NCBI GenBank assembly: GCA_029948255.1
Contig: JALIZF010001697.1
Span: forward strand, 496,001 to 560,000
From: Telmatactis stephensoni
Lineage: Eukaryota; Cnidaria; Anthozoa; Actiniaria; Isophelliidae
Direction of reading: 5' to 3'
DNA: 64,000 nt
The notes under the pieces are model-generated. The model saw only the letters and a list, made by a program, of their open reading frames with translations, did not search any database and was not told the origin of the DNA. Positions 1-25,795 of the stretch are shown piece after piece; position 1 is the stretch's first letter, and each line of letters opens with the position of its first letter. The translations under genes and the position numbers were made by a program.

Positions 1-56
1 CTAGCGATTCGAAAAGACATTTCACCTCATCAAAACTCTCAGTCATTGTGAATTTC

Positions 57-3000
57 CATCGAATAACTTGCAGTAGATATCAGGGATTACAGTAGATAAC
101 AGTGATTACAGTAGATAACAGGGATTACAGTAGATAACTGGGATTACAGTAGATATCAGGGATTACAGAAGATAACAGGGATTACAGTAGATAACAGTGA
201 TTACAGTAGATAACGGGGGTTACAGTAGATAACTGGGATTACAGTAGATAACGGGTTAAAGTAGATAACTGGGATTACAGTAGATAACGGGTTAAAGTAG
301 ATAACAGGGATTACAGTAGATAACAGGGATTACAGCAGATATCAGGGATTACAGTAGATAACAGGGATTACAGTAGATATCAGGGATTACAGTAGATAAC
401 AAGGGTTACAGCTCATATCAGGGGTTAAGGAAGATAACAGGGGTTACTGTAGATAACAGGGATTATAGTAGATAACAGGGATTACAGTAGATAACAGGGG
501 TTACAGTAGATAACAGGGGTTACAGTAGATAACAGGGAATACAGTAGATAACAGGGGTTAAAGTAGATAACAGGGATTACAGTAGATATCAGGGATTACA
601 GTAGATAACAGGGGTTACAGTAGATAACAGGGATTACAGTAGATAACAGGGGTTAAAGTAGATAACAGGGATTACAGTAGATAACTGGGATTACAGTAGA
701 TATCAGGGATTACAGTAGATAACAGGGATTACAGTAGATAACAGGGATTACAGTAGATAACAGGGATTACAGTAGATAACAGGGATTACAGTAGATAACA
801 GGGGTACAGTAGATAACAGGGGATTAAGTAGATAACAGGGGATTACTAGTAGATAACAGGGATTACTAGTAGATAACAGGGGATTACAGTAGATAACAGG
901 GATTACAGTAGATAACAGGGAATACAGTAGATAACAGGGATTACAGTAGATAACAGGGATACAGTAGATAACAGGGATTACAGTAGATAACAGGGATTAC
1001 AGTAGATAACAGGGATTACAGTAGATAACAGGGATTACAGTAGATAACAGGGATTACAGTAGATAACAGGGATTACAGTAGATAACAGGGATTACAGTAG
1101 ATAACAGGGATTACAGTAGATAACAGGGAATACAGTAGATAACAGGGATTACAGTAGATAACAGGGATTACAGTAGATAACAGGGATTACAGTAGATAAC
1201 AGGGATTACAGTAGATAACAGGGAATTACAGTAGATAACAGGGATACAGTAGATAACAGGGATTACAGTAGATAACAGGGATTACAGTAGATAACAGGGA
1301 TTACAGTAAGATAACAGGGGATTACAGTAGATAACAGGGATTTACACAGTAGATAACAGGGGTACAGTAGATAACAGGGATTACAGTAGATAACAGGGGT
1401 TACAGTAGATAACAGGGATTACAGTAGATATCAGGGTTACAGTAGATAACAGGGAATACAGTAGATAACAGGGAATACAGTAGATAACAGGGAATACAGT
1501 AGATAACAGGGATTACAGTAGATAACAGGGGTTACAGTAGATAACAGGGATTACAGTAGATAACAGGGGTTACAGTAGATAACAGGGATTACAGCAGATA
1601 ACAGGGATTACAGTAGATAACAGGGAGTACAGTAGATAACATGGATTACAGTAGATATCAGGGATTACAGTAGATAACAGGGAGTACAGTAGATAACATG
1701 GATTACAGTAGATATCAGGGATTCTAGTAGATAACAGGGGTTACAACAGGGGATTACAGTAGATATCAGGGATTACAGTAGATAACAGGGGTTACAGTAG
1801 ATAACAGGGATTACAGTAGGATAACAGGGATTACAGTAGATAACAGGGTTACAGTAGATAACAGGGATTACAGTAGATAACAGGGTTACAGTAGATAACA
1901 GGGATTACACAGTGATTACAGTAGATAATCAGGGGATTACAGTAGATAACAGGGAGTTACAGTAGATAAGGATTACAGTAGATATCAGGGGTTACAGTAG
2001 ATAACAGGGGATTACAGCTAGATAACAGGGATTACAGTAGATATCAGGGAGTACAGTAGATAACATGGATTACAGCTAGATATCAGGGATTACAGTAGAT
2101 AACAGGGAGTACAGTAGATAACATGGATTACAGTAGATATCAGGGATTACAGTAGATAACAGGGAGTACAGTAGATAACATGGATTACAGTAGATATCAG
2201 GGATTACTAGTAGATAACAGGGGTTACAGTAGATAACAGGGCATTACAGTAGATAATCAGGGATTACAGTAGATAACAGGGTTACAGTAGATAACAGGGA
2301 TTACAGTAGATAACAGGGGTTAAAGTAGATAACAGGGATTACAGTAGATAACTGGGATTACAGTAGATATCAGGGATTACAGAAGATAACAGGGATTACA
2401 GTAGATATCAGGGATTACAGTAGATAACGGGGGTTACAGCTCATATCAGGGGTTAAGGAAGATAACAGGGGTTACTGTAGATAACAGGGATTATAGTAGA
2501 TAACAGGGGTTACTGTAGATAACAGGGATTATAGTAGATAACAGGGAATACAGTAGATAACAGGGATTACCGTAGATAACAGGGAATACAGTAGATAACA
2601 GGGATTACAGTAGATAACAGGGAATACAGTAGATAACAGGGATTACAGTAGATAACAGGGATTACAGTAGATAACAGGGATTACAGTAGATAACAGGGGT
2701 TACAGTAGATAACAGGGATTACAGTAGATAACAGGGATTACCGTAGATAACAGGGAATACAGTAGATAACAGGGATTACAGTAGATAACAGGGAATACAG
2801 TAGATAACAGGGATTACAGTAGATAACAGGGATTACAGTAGATAACAGGGATTACAGTAGATAACAGGGATTACAGTAGATAACAGGGAATACAGTAGAT
2901 AACAGGGATTACAGTAGATAACAGGGATTACAGTAGATAACAGGGATTACAGTAGATAACAGGGGTTACAGTAGATAACAGGGATTACACAGTGATTACA

Positions 3001-6000
3001 GTAGATATCAGGGATTACAGTAGATAACAGGGGTTACAGTAGATAACAGGGATTACAGTAGATATCAGGGGTTACAGTAGATAACAGGGAATACAGTAGA
3101 TAACAGGGAATACAGTAGATAACAGGGAATACAGTAGATAACAGGGATTACAGTAGATAACAGGGGTTACAGTAGATAACAGGGATTACAGTAGATAACA
3201 GGGGTTACAGTAGATAACAGGGATTACAGCAGATAACAGGGATTACAGTAGATAACAGGGAGTACAGTAGATAACATGGATTACAGTAGATATCAGGGAT
3301 TACAGTAGATAACAGGGAGTACAGTAGATAACATGGATTACAGTAGATATCAGGGATTCTAGTAGATAACAGGGGTTACAGTAGATAACAGGCATTACAG
3401 TAGATATCAGGGATTACAGTAGATAACAGGGGTTACAGTAGATAACAGGGATTACAGTGGATAACAGGGATTACAGTAGATAACAGGGGTTACAGTAGAT
3501 AACAGGGGTTACAGTAGATAACAGGGGTTACAGTAGATAACAGGGATTACACAGTGATTACAGTAGATATCAGGGATTACAGTAGATAACAGGGGTTACA
3601 GTAGATAACAGGGATTACAGTAGATATCAGGGGTTACAGTAGATAACAGGGATTACAGCAGATAACAGGGATTACAGTAGATAACAGGGAGTACAGTAGA
3701 TAACATGGATTACAGTAGATATCAGGGATTACAGTAGATAACAGGGAGTACAGTAGATAACATGGATTACAGTAGATATCAGGGATTCTAGTAGATAACA
3801 GGGGTTACAGTAGATAACAGGCATTACAGTAGATATCAGGGATTACAGTAGATAACAGGGGTTACAGTAGATAACAGGGATTACAGTGGATAACAGGGAT
3901 TACAGTAGATAACAGGGGTTACAGTAGATAACAGGGATTACAGTAGATAACAGGGGTTACAGTAGATAACAGGGGTTACAGTAGATAACATGGATTACAG
4001 TAGATATCAGGGATTACAGTAGATAACAGGGAGTACAGTAGATAACATGGATTACAGTAGATATCAGGGATTCTAGTAGATAACAGGGGTTACAGTAGAT
4101 AACAGGCATTACAGTAGATATCAGGGATTACAGTAGATAACAGGGGTTACAGTAGATAACAGGGATTACAGTGGATAACAGGGATTACAGTAGATAACAG
4201 GGGTTACAGTAGATAACAGGGGTTACAGTAGATAACAGGGGTTACAGTAGATAACAGGGATTACACAGTGATTACAGTAGATATCAGGGATTACAGTAGA
4301 TAACAGGGGTTACAGTAGATAACAGGGATTACAGTAGATATCAGGGGTTACAGTAGATAACAGGGATTACAGCAGATAACAGGGATTACAGTAGATAACA
4401 GGGAGTACAGTAGATAACATGGATTACAGTAGATATCAGGGATTACAGTAGATAACAGGGAGTACAGTAGATAACATGGATTACAGTAGATATCAGGGAT
4501 TCTAGTAGATAACAGGGGTTACAGTAGATAACAGGCATTACAGTAGATATCAGGGATTACAGTAGATAACAGGGGTTACAGTAGATAACAGGGATTACAG
4601 TGGATAACAGGGATTACAGTAGATAACAGGGGTTACAGTAGATAACAGGGGTTACAGTAGATAACAGGGATTACAGTAGATATCAGAGGTTACAGTAGAT
4701 AACAGGGATTACAGTAGATAACAGTGATTACAGTAGATAACAGGGGTTACAGTAGATAACAGGGGTTACAGTAGATAACAGGGATTACAGTAGATATCAG
4801 GGATTACAGTAGATAACAGGGATTACAGTAGATAACAGGGATTACAGTAGATAACAGGGAGTACAGTAGATAACAGGGAGTACAGTAGATAACATGAATT
4901 ACAGTAGATATCAGGGATTACAGTAGATAACAGGGATTACAGTAGATATCAGGGATTACAGTAGATATCAGGGGTTACAGTAGATAACAAGGATTACAGT
5001 AGATAACAGGGATTACAGCAGATAACAGGGATTACAGTAGATAACAGGGATTACAGTAGATAACAGGGATTACAAATAACAGAGATTGCTGTAGATAACA
5101 GGGATTACAGTAGATAACAGGGAGTACAGTAGATAACATGGATTACAGTAGATATCAGGGATTCTAGTAGATAACAGGGGTTACAGTAGATAACAGGGGT
5201 TACAGTAGATAACAGGGATTACACTAGATAACAGTGATTACAGTAGATAACAGGGATTACAGTAGATAACAGGGATTACAGTAGATATCAGGGATTACAG
5301 TAAATAACAGGGATTACAGTAGATAACAGGGATTACAGTAGATAACAGGGATTACAGTAGATAACAGGGATTACAGTAGATATCAGGGATTACAGTAGAT
5401 AACAGGGGTTACAGTAGATAACAGGGATTACAGTTCATATCAGGGATTACAGTAGATAACAGGGAATACAGTAGATAACAGGGATTACAGTAGATAACAG
5501 GGATTACAGTAGATATCAGGGGTTACAGTAGATAACAGGGAATACAGTAGATAACAGGGGTTACAGTAGACATCAGGGATTACAGTAGATAACAGGGATT
5601 ACAGTAGATAACAGGGAATACAGTAGATAACAGGGACTACAGTAGATAACGGGGGTTACAGTTCATATCAGGGATTACAGTAGATAACAGGGAATACAGT
5701 AGATAACAGGGATTACAGTAGATAACAGGGATTACAGTAGATAACAGGGAATACAGTAGATAACAGGGAATACAGTAGATAACAGGGATTACAGTAGACA
5801 TCAGGGATTACAGTAGATAACAGGGATTACAGTAGATAACAGGGAATACAGTAGATAACAGGGACTACAGTAGATAACGGGGGTTACAGTTCATATCAGG
5901 GATTACAGTAAATAACAGGGAATACAGTAGATAACGGGGGTTACAGTAGATAACAGGGATTACAGTAGATATCAGGGGTTACAGTAGATAACAGGGAATA

Positions 6001-7580
6001 TAGTAGATAACAGGGAATACAGTAGATAACAGGGACTACAGTAGATAACAGGGATTACAGTAGATAACAGGGATTACAGTAGATAACAGGGATTACAGTA
6101 GATAACAGGGATTACAGTAGATAACAGGGATTACAGTAGATAACAGGGGTTACAGTAGATAACAGGGATTACAGTAGATAACAGGGATTACAGTAGATAA
6201 CAGGGATTACACTAGATAACAGGGATTACAGTAGATAACAGGGGTTACAGTAGATAACAGGGATTACACTAGATAACAGGGATTACAGTAGATAACAGGG
6301 ATTACAGTAGATAACGGGGGTTACAGTAGATAACAGGGGTTACAGTAGATAACAGGGGTTACAGTAGATAACAGGGATTACAGTAGATAACAGGGGTTAC
6401 AGTAGATAACAGGGATTACACTAGATAACAGGGATTACAGTAGATAACAGGGATTACAGTAGATAACAGGGATTACACTAGATAACAGGGGTTACAGTAG
6501 ATAACAGGGATTACACTAGATAACAGGGATTACACTAGATAACAGGGATTACACTAGATAACAGGGATTACACTAGATAACAGGGATTACAGTAGATAAC
6601 AGGGATTACACTAGATAACAGGGGTTACAGTAGATAACATGTACAGGGATTACACTAGATAACAGGGGTTACACTAGATAACAGGGATTACAGTAGATAA
6701 CAGGGATTACAGTAGATAACAGGGGTTACAGTAGATAACAGGGATTACAGTAGATAACAGGGATTACACTAGATAACAGGGATTACAGTAGATAACAGGG
6801 ATTACAGTAGATAACAGGGATTACACTAGATAACAGGGATTACAGTAGATAACAGGGATTACAGTAGATAACAGGGATTACAGTAGATAACAGGGATTAC
6901 AGTAGATAACAGGGATTACAGTAGATAACAGGGATTACAGTAGATAACAGGGATTACAGTAGATAACAGGGGTTACAGTAGATAACAGGGGTTACAGTAG
7001 ATAACAGGGATTACAGTAGATATCAGGGATTACAGTAGATAACAGGGATTACAGCAGATAACTGAGATTACACTAGATAACAGTGATTACAGTAGATATC
7101 AGGGATTACAGTAGATAACAGGGATTACAGTAGATATTAGGGAATACAGTAGATAACAGGGATTACACTAGATAACAGGGGTTACAGTAGATAACAGGGA
7201 TTACACTAGATAACAGGGGTTACACTAGATAACAGGGATTACAGTAGATAACAGGGATTACAGTAGATAACAGGGGTTACAGTAGATAACAGGGATTACA
7301 GTAGATAACAGGGATTACACTAGATAACAGGGATTACAGTAGATAACAGGGATTACAGTAGATAACAGGGATTACACTAGATAACAGGGATTACAGTAGA
7401 TAACAGGGATTACAGTAGATAACAGGGATTACAGTAGATAACAGGGATTACAGTAGATAACAGGGATTACAGTAGATAACAGGGGTTACAGTAGATAACA
7501 GGGGTTACAGTAGATAACAGGGATTACAGTAGATATCAGGGATTACAGTAGATAACAGGGATTACAGCAGATAACTGAGA
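57..7580. repeat. 19-bp minisatellite array, about 400 copies
   Basis: The consensus unit is GATAACAGGGATTACAGTA (19 bp). It is repeated without spacers over about 7.5 kb. Variants include ATATCAGGG for ATAACAGGG, GGGGTTAC for GGGATTAC, GGGAATAC, GGGAGTAC and CACTAGAT for CAGTAGAT. The variants are not random: runs recur as higher-order blocks. The rare GGCATTAC unit appears at about 3391, 3820, 4105 and 4534, spaced 429, 285 and 429 bp. No open reading frame of note is seen. The first 56 bases of the window are ordinary unique sequence. Copy number in an assembly may not match the true copy number. Confidence 0.97.
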
Positions 7581-8157
7581 TAATACCATGATCACCTCGG
7601 GATCTATTGTTTTTGGAGGGACGTTTAATCGCTAACATCCCTCCCTCATGAATAGAAAGAGGGAAAATTAGTTCTAATATCCCTCATTAATTATGAATGA
7701 GGGATGATTAGAACTAATCGTCCCTCATCCATAATTAATGAGGGACGATTAGAACTAATCGTCCCTCATGTTATTCATGAGGTACAGTCCCTCATATATC
7801 AATCATCGGGACGATCGGGACAACTTTGCACGCTGTCCCGAAACTCTATAACATTCTAACGCACCGATACCTCTTACCACTGCACACTCTTACGCGTGTG
7901 GGATCTATGCATTCTATTTTGCGCATGGGCATGACGAAGCAAAGAAAGCATTATGAAAAACAATTTAGCTTTCGAATTGATTAACAACCTATAAATACTT
8001 GTTCATTGTAAGTATATAACAAAGAAATCTATTTCCGAAAGTCCCCAGAGAACAGGGTTACGCACAATTGGTAAAAGAATTGTATAATATTTTCAAGTTT
8101 TGGATGAACAAACAGCGAAGTATATTTTCGTTTATTTCCTCGGTGATCATGGTATTA
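7581..8157. mobile_element. Palindromic MITE-like element A with TAATACCATGA termini
   Basis: It begins TAATACCATGATCACC and ends with the inverted equivalent GGTGATCATGGTATTA. The interior has nested inverted repeats built around GAGGGACGATTAGAACTAAT and its complement (about 7640-7790). It carries no coding region. It interrupts the 19-bp array, which resumes after 8320. Superfamily is unassigned. Confidence 0.75.
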
Positions 8158-8162
8158 CAAAG

Positions 8163-8320
8163 TAATACCATGACTTCTTCGGGATATTAGTGATTAAATG
8201 TCCCCTCAGCCTCGGGAGGTTTAGTAAAAGTCCCTCGGCCTACGGCCTCGGGACTTCCACTAAACCTCCCTCGGCTTCGGGGACATTTAATCACTAATAT
8301 CCCTCAGGGTCATGGTATTA
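8163..8320. mobile_element. Palindromic hairpin MITE B
   Basis: This is an almost perfect palindrome of about 158 bp, starting TAATACCATGAC and ending GTCATGGTATTA. The arms are rich in CCTCGG and GATTAGTG blocks. It shares its terminal motif with element A, from which it is separated by only 5 bp, so the two may be one nested or composite insertion. Confidence 0.75.
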
Positions 8321-8460
8321 CTTATAATTACACTAGATAACAGTGATTACAGTAGATATCAGGGATTACAGTAGATAACAGGGATTACAGTAGATATTAG
8401 GGAATACACTAGTATACAGGGAACACAGTGGTACACAGAGATTATACTAGTATACAGTTA
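8321..8460. repeat. Residual, decaying minisatellite units
   Basis: About 90 bp closely matches the array at about 7062-7150, including the rare GATATTAGGGAATACA variant. It then decays into diverged units such as CACTAGTATACAGGGA. This marks the right edge of the minisatellite after the palindromic insertion. Confidence 0.8.
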
Positions 8461-8819
8461 ATTAGTAAGGTGCCTATATGGTTTCCACCATGAAGTACAA
8501 GCCGCTAATAGTTCGAAAAATCTGAAAAATTCCGATTGATAGCGTCCGCCATTTTGTTCTCAATCTCTCGCGACCACAGGAACCTGGAAGCCTCGTGGTC
8601 AACAGTGTACCCCAAAGGCTTCTGGGTAATTTGCCGATTTGCGACGTTGATCACGATAGATAGACCGAAAAGGTAAACCTAGACTCGAGCTACCACAGGT
8701 AGCCCGAGTAATTATACCGGCATATTTGTAACAATTAATACTCGCTCATTCCAAGCAAAAACCAACCATACCGTGGTTCATACTTGTTCTTGGGTACATA
8801 TTTTATATTCTAATCAGTG
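8461..8819 (+). promoter_or_regulatory. PRORSD1 upstream region (promoter and 5'UTR)
   Basis: This is non-repetitive sequence between the array and the PRORSD1 start codon. It contains a GCCATTTTG block near 8550 and CpG-containing stretches, as in many broadly expressed animal promoters. No convincing TATA box is seen. The transcription start cannot be placed by eye. Confidence 0.4.
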
Positions 8820-9326
8820 ATGGCTGGAGGAAGGAAGGAACTCGAAGATCTGTTCGAAAAGCTTGCCATCAAAACTCACACCATTGAACATCCCGAGGTT
8901 TTTACAGTGGAGGCGATGATGCCGTATTTGGGTGAAGCTAATGGAGCTGTAGGCAAGAACTTATTCCTCAAAGATAAAAAGAAAAAAGGCTTATGGCTTG
9001 TTTGTGTATTGGCTACTAGAGAAATTAACCTCACTGATTTAGCAAAGAAGGTTGGAGCTCCAGGTGGTTTTCGATTTGCAGACGAATCTCTTATGGTCGA
9101 AAAACTTGGAGTTGGTCAAGGATGTGCAACGGCATATTCTTTATTTAATGATAAAAAGAATGAAGTTAAACTTGTTTTAGACGAGGAGTTAACTGATTCG
9201 TCTAAACACGAGATGGTCTACTTTCATCCAATGGTCAACACTGCAAGCACTGGTGTGTCTACTGATGACTTCCTGAAGTTTGCAAAAGAAACTGGACATG
9301 ATCCAATTTTGGTCAAATTTGATTAA
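8820..9326 (+). CDS. PRORSD1: Prolyl-tRNA synthetase associated domain protein 1 (Ala-tRNA(Pro) trans-editing)
   Basis: This is a single-exon 168-residue protein of the YbaK/ProX (INS domain) superfamily. The family hydrolyses Ala-tRNA(Pro) mischarged by prolyl-tRNA synthetase and acts in the cytosol. Its length equals the animal PRORSD1 norm (about 169 aa) and it fills one domain. The conserved stretch GKNLFLKDKK (about residues 45-54) carries the lysine expected in the editing pocket. TREINLTDLAKKVGA, GVGQGC and a C-terminal YFHPMVNTAS stretch also match the family. The first ATG is at 8820; the GTG just before it is in frame but is not a likely start in an animal. The frame is uninterrupted and codon use is ordinary. 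It lies only about 0.4 kb from a large minisatellite and is followed by A/T-rich 3' sequence. Confidence 0.93.
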   Translation: MAGGRKELEDLFEKLAIKTHTIEHPEVFTVEAMMPYLGEANGAVGKNLFLKDKKKKGLWLVCVLATREINLTDLAKKVGAPGGFRFADESLMVEKLGVGQGCATAYSLFNDKKNEVKLVLDEELTDSSKHEMVYFHPMVNTASTGVSTDDFLKFAKETGHDPILVKFD

Positions 9327-10760
9327 CACTTCTATGGTATGGTATTGCAGTAATTCAGTTATAAAAACCAACCAAGAACGTTATTCAATTGTCACTATAG
9401 TTAATTCAGTCTTGCATGTACACTGAATGGAAGTTTGTTCCCTAATAATCAGGTCCAAAACATTAAAGATTTTGAAGGTCATGCAGGCTGGGGTTTTCAG
9501 TTAAAATACAGTAAATGTATGGATTCTGAAACCCCAGCCTTGAATGGGATCTATTGTTAGGTTAGCGCCCTTTGTAGATGTCCATTAGGTTGTCATGCAA
9601 TATTTAGCACCGAGTGATGATCCACAGGATATGCCTGCAAAGAAGGCTGTTGTATTAATGCAGCGTTGGTCATGCAAACTTGGGAAATATGTCTATAATT
9701 TCCTGCTTTACCAGCTTTCCTGAAGTAAATGTAATAGTACTACTGTACTGCATTGGTGTACTTTCCATGTGCTATTCTTAATCCACATTTAGTTGACTAA
9801 AGATCACCGTATGACGTGGCTTTTTGCTTATAAATGGCTTATGAAGACACACAGACTCTCATGTGGATGCAGTATTCCAAAGCCAACCAAGAGAGCTGTG
9901 ATTTGGGTGGCATGCAGTTCTGTTCCATTGTGCAAATAGATTCTTTCTATGCTCTTATATCAACAGTTTAGTCTAAACTATAGGCTTCTGGAATTCTTTA
10001 TCTAGACTTTGGCATAATTTAGTACTATTTAGGTTGCATGCTTAAATGTTGGCACTGCATGTTATTTATTTATTTATTCAACTTCCACTGAGTGCATAAA
10101 ATATAATATAATATAATGATAGATAATTATAAATGGTTGAATAATAACTTAATAATGCAAGGAAAAAACTCAGTGAGGGACAGTCACGACAGAGTAAGCT
10201 CCAACTAGGTGAAAGCCCAATAAAATAATGATAAAAAGAGGTATATATATAAAAAAAAAGAATGAATAAATTCTGACACTATATAACAACATATATCAAT
10301 ACTTTAAGAAACTCCTATAATAAGTTATGAGTAACATAAATGAAGTACATCAATACAGATATCGATGTGAGTCAACAAGATCTCAGTAAATTAAGCTTGA
10401 AAACTGGCTTAGCACGTTGGCTTGTCTCCATGACACAATGCCAAATAGATAATGTTCACATTAAAATAATATACAATCATTCTCAAAACGGTTGTCCAGA
10501 TGAAAAGACGTTTAGTCGTTATTAAGCTCATTTTACTGAGGTACAGTAGAACCTCTAAAGTGGACACCAAACTGGTGGAAGAAAAGTGTCTGTGATATAG
10601 AGGTGTTCATTTTATAGAGGTTTCATTTACAGGGAAATGTATGGAGGTTGCAGATCTGTTGGGACATAGAGACCTGTCTGTTATATAGAAGTGTCTGTAT
10701 TATGGAGGTTTCTTTCTACCTCGGTAAAAATGGCCTTTAGTGTGTACAGCCATTCCCCAA
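9327..10760. other. Intergenic stretch downstream of PRORSD1
   Basis: It holds the presumed PRORSD1 3'UTR. A hairpin at about 9482-9540 pairs GGCTGGGGTTTCAG-like arms. A dispersed repeat at about 10541-10735 is built of AGAGGTTTC/TATAGAGGTGT motifs that also appear inside the MSK gene near 13206-13390. Short ORFs here look like chance. Confidence 0.6.
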
Positions 10761-10963
10761 GGTCGTGTCTAGATGGGATCCTTGCAAACAAGGTTTGGTT
10801 AGTTTTAGGGCTAGTTTAGGGCTTTGTTTTTACAAAGTCTTCCCTAATACTAACCCTAAACCTAACCCCAAGGTACGTGAGTGTTTATTTCTACAGTCTT
10901 CCCAAATACTAATCCTAAAACCTAACCAAACCTTGTTTGTGAGGATCCCATCTAGCCACGACC
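10761..10963. mobile_element. MITE with 9-bp target duplication
   Basis: Inverted ends are GGTCGTGTCTAGATGGGATC and GATCCCATCTAGCCACGACC. The flanking 9-bp direct repeat ATTCCCCAA lies at 10752-10760 and 10964-10972. The interior contains telomere-like runs such as CTAACCCTAAACC, present in both arms, so they look like part of the palindrome rather than a telomere remnant. It is non-coding and non-autonomous. Confidence 0.8.
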
Positions 10964-10972
10964 ATTCCCCAA

Positions 10973-12824
10973 CCCTTCCCTGCAGGGAAAATGGTGGAAA
11001 GGTGGGGAATAGCCAATGGCCTAAATCTAGATTTTTAAGCAATCTAAATGGTAGAACACACGTGTATTGAATACACCTTATTTTAATTCTTAAATCAATG
11101 AAATAATTTTATACAAATTGACTAGCTCATATATATATATATAGAATTTCATTCTATCTACAAGATAATTACTAGTGAACAACACTTTTCCCTTGTAACT
11201 GTATTGAGATTCATCATTCACACTAAACAAGGTTAAAACACCTAAATACCATGGATCAATGTTACCAAGTGTAATGTATCATTGCATTGCGACCTGCACT
11301 TTTCAAGTTTACTTAGATTTTCTTATATGACAATCATCCTTGAGGATGGAGCTAAATGCGATTATATGCATATCATTTTCTGATCAATGAGCTTTGTCCC
11401 CAAGGTTGACTGATGAATTGGAAGCAAAAATCTGACCAAATACAGGAAGAACAGATTACAACACATAAACAGTTTCACTATAAAAGAAGCCATTTACTGT
11501 AATTAAGCCAAAATTAATTTATTCTGCAAGACAAGTTTGCAGTATTCCAGGTTTGGACCAATTTTTAATGGCATGCCAGTAATTTTAATGATAAAGTTTG
11601 CTATTCTGGTCAGCTTGTGATATAGATATAGATATTCAGTTTTTGTTTATTACAAAACATTTTCTGCCATTTATTGTTGGATTTCAACCATTTCCCTGGA
11701 GAATGGTAGCCATTTTGTATGAATGAACAAGTAATGCTTATAAGAACACTTTTGTTGGGAATCATTTAACATGGCTGCCATCACATCACAAGTGACCCAG
11801 GAATTTAATAGCATTTTGGTTTTGAGCAAATGCAAGGTCCCAATTGGCAACTAATGTAAAATAAAAAGTACAATTATACACAATACAAGTAAAAAAACTA
11901 ATAAGCACAGGAAATATTACCACATTAAAAAGCTTTTCAATATTAGAATAAAATCACGTGGGACTGTACTGTTCAACAGTCAGTTCAGCATACTTTGTCA
12001 ACATTTCAATTGTATACATTGAAGATAAACTGTATTGGTTGTCCCACACATATTGAATGATTATCAATCATTCATCATTCCGAACCCTAAAATGCTCATA
12101 AAATAATAAAATTCTTCACCACAAGGCTTTGCTGTACATGTCTATAAGAAGCCATTCTCATGAAATTCTACTCTATAAATAATAATTATATTTAATATAT
12201 TTATTGTTGAGAATAGCTTTGCACTAAGTTGGGGACAACCTTTGTGAAATACAATTTATATTACAATGATAGATGTCACACAAAATAAAATAACTTGAAT
12301 TAAAAACCTTTCATAAGAACTGTGGATGCTATCCACTAATTCAGCATCAAGACTATCCAAAATGCCTAGCTAGTAAAGCAATAAAAAAATCTTGTTTATT
12401 CACCTTTCCTCAGTTGGACCGTCTATTTCAAGCATCTGTTGCTACACAGATAACTTTTGATGAAGTGTGACCACCAACATTTCAACATTGTAGTTTGCAC
12501 TGTGCATTAGATGGATGCCAATCATATGTTGTTTTTCCAAAAATGTACATTTTACAAGAAAAATTACTGCCATTGGTTTAAAAAAGTTTCTTTAGGAATT
12601 CTGGGGAGAAGAATAATTTATAGTGGATTTTGAGTCTATAGAAAATGATTACTGTCAGCCTAATGCACAGAGCAAACATCAATATGAAAGTCAGTAAAAT
12701 ATCTTTCTTGTCACCTTGTCAAAATGTGTGTATTTCCTAATTTAGTCTTGCCCTAAAAATGCCTTCTCAAGGCATATCTTAAGTTGATCAATCAAGTTAA
12801 AAATCACCAAAGGACCAACTATTG
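10973..12824. other. A/T-rich intergenic and MSK 3' flanking sequence
   Basis: No coding region, RNA gene or clear repeat is seen. The part next to 12825 should contain the 3'UTR of the MSK gene on the minus strand. Confidence 0.6.
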
Positions 12825-25364
<12,540 letters not shown>

Positions 25365-25528
25365 CTAAGGCTTTCTGAGCCTTTTTTCGCAGAGGAAATC
25401 TTATGTTTTGGTCGACATTGGAGCAAAAGTTCGGCAGCCCTTCATGAATCTTGTCAATTCGTCTAGTGATTGGCTAATTCTGTTATTCACAGTCACGTGA
25501 CTTCTCAAGACGAAAAGAAATAAAAAGA
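25365..25528 (-). promoter_or_regulatory. MSK upstream region
   Basis: This is non-repetitive DNA directly upstream of the MSK start codon and before the (TAAA)n microsatellite. It includes a CACGTGA motif (25493-25499), an E-box-like site. No TATA box is obvious. The transcription start is not determinable here. Confidence 0.35.
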
Positions 25529-25582
25529 ATTAGACAAATAAATAAATAAATGAATGAACAAATAAATAAATAAAAAGATGAA

Positions 25583-25633
<51 letters not shown>

Positions 25634-25795
25634 ATGAATAAATAAATGAATAAATAAATAAATAAATAAATGAATAAATAAATGAATAAATAAATAAATA
25701 AATAAATAAATGAATGAATGAATGAATGAATGAATGGATGAAAAATTAAATGAATGGATGAATGAATGAATGAATGAATGAATGAATAAATATAC
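25529..25795. repeat. (AAAT)n / (GAAT)n microsatellite
   Basis: About 270 bp of 4-bp units, AAATAAAT grading into AATGAATG. The minus-strand ORFs here encode FIYLFIYL-type repeats and are artefacts. Confidence 0.97.

Noticed and set aside
57..7580. CRISPR-like array
   Set aside because: Units are contiguous 19-bp repeats with no unique spacers, and the genome is eukaryotic. It is a minisatellite.
57..7580. Resemblance of GATAACAGGG to the I-SceI homing endonuclease site
   Set aside because: Only the 10-base core matches; no unit shows the full 18-bp site and no homing endonuclease gene is present.
8817..8819. GTG as the start of PRORSD1
   Set aside because: It is in frame but directly followed by ATG at 8820, the normal animal start.
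10830..10930. Interstitial telomere repeat (CTAACC runs)
   Set aside because: The runs lie inside a MITE with TIRs and a 9-bp duplication and appear in both of its arms.
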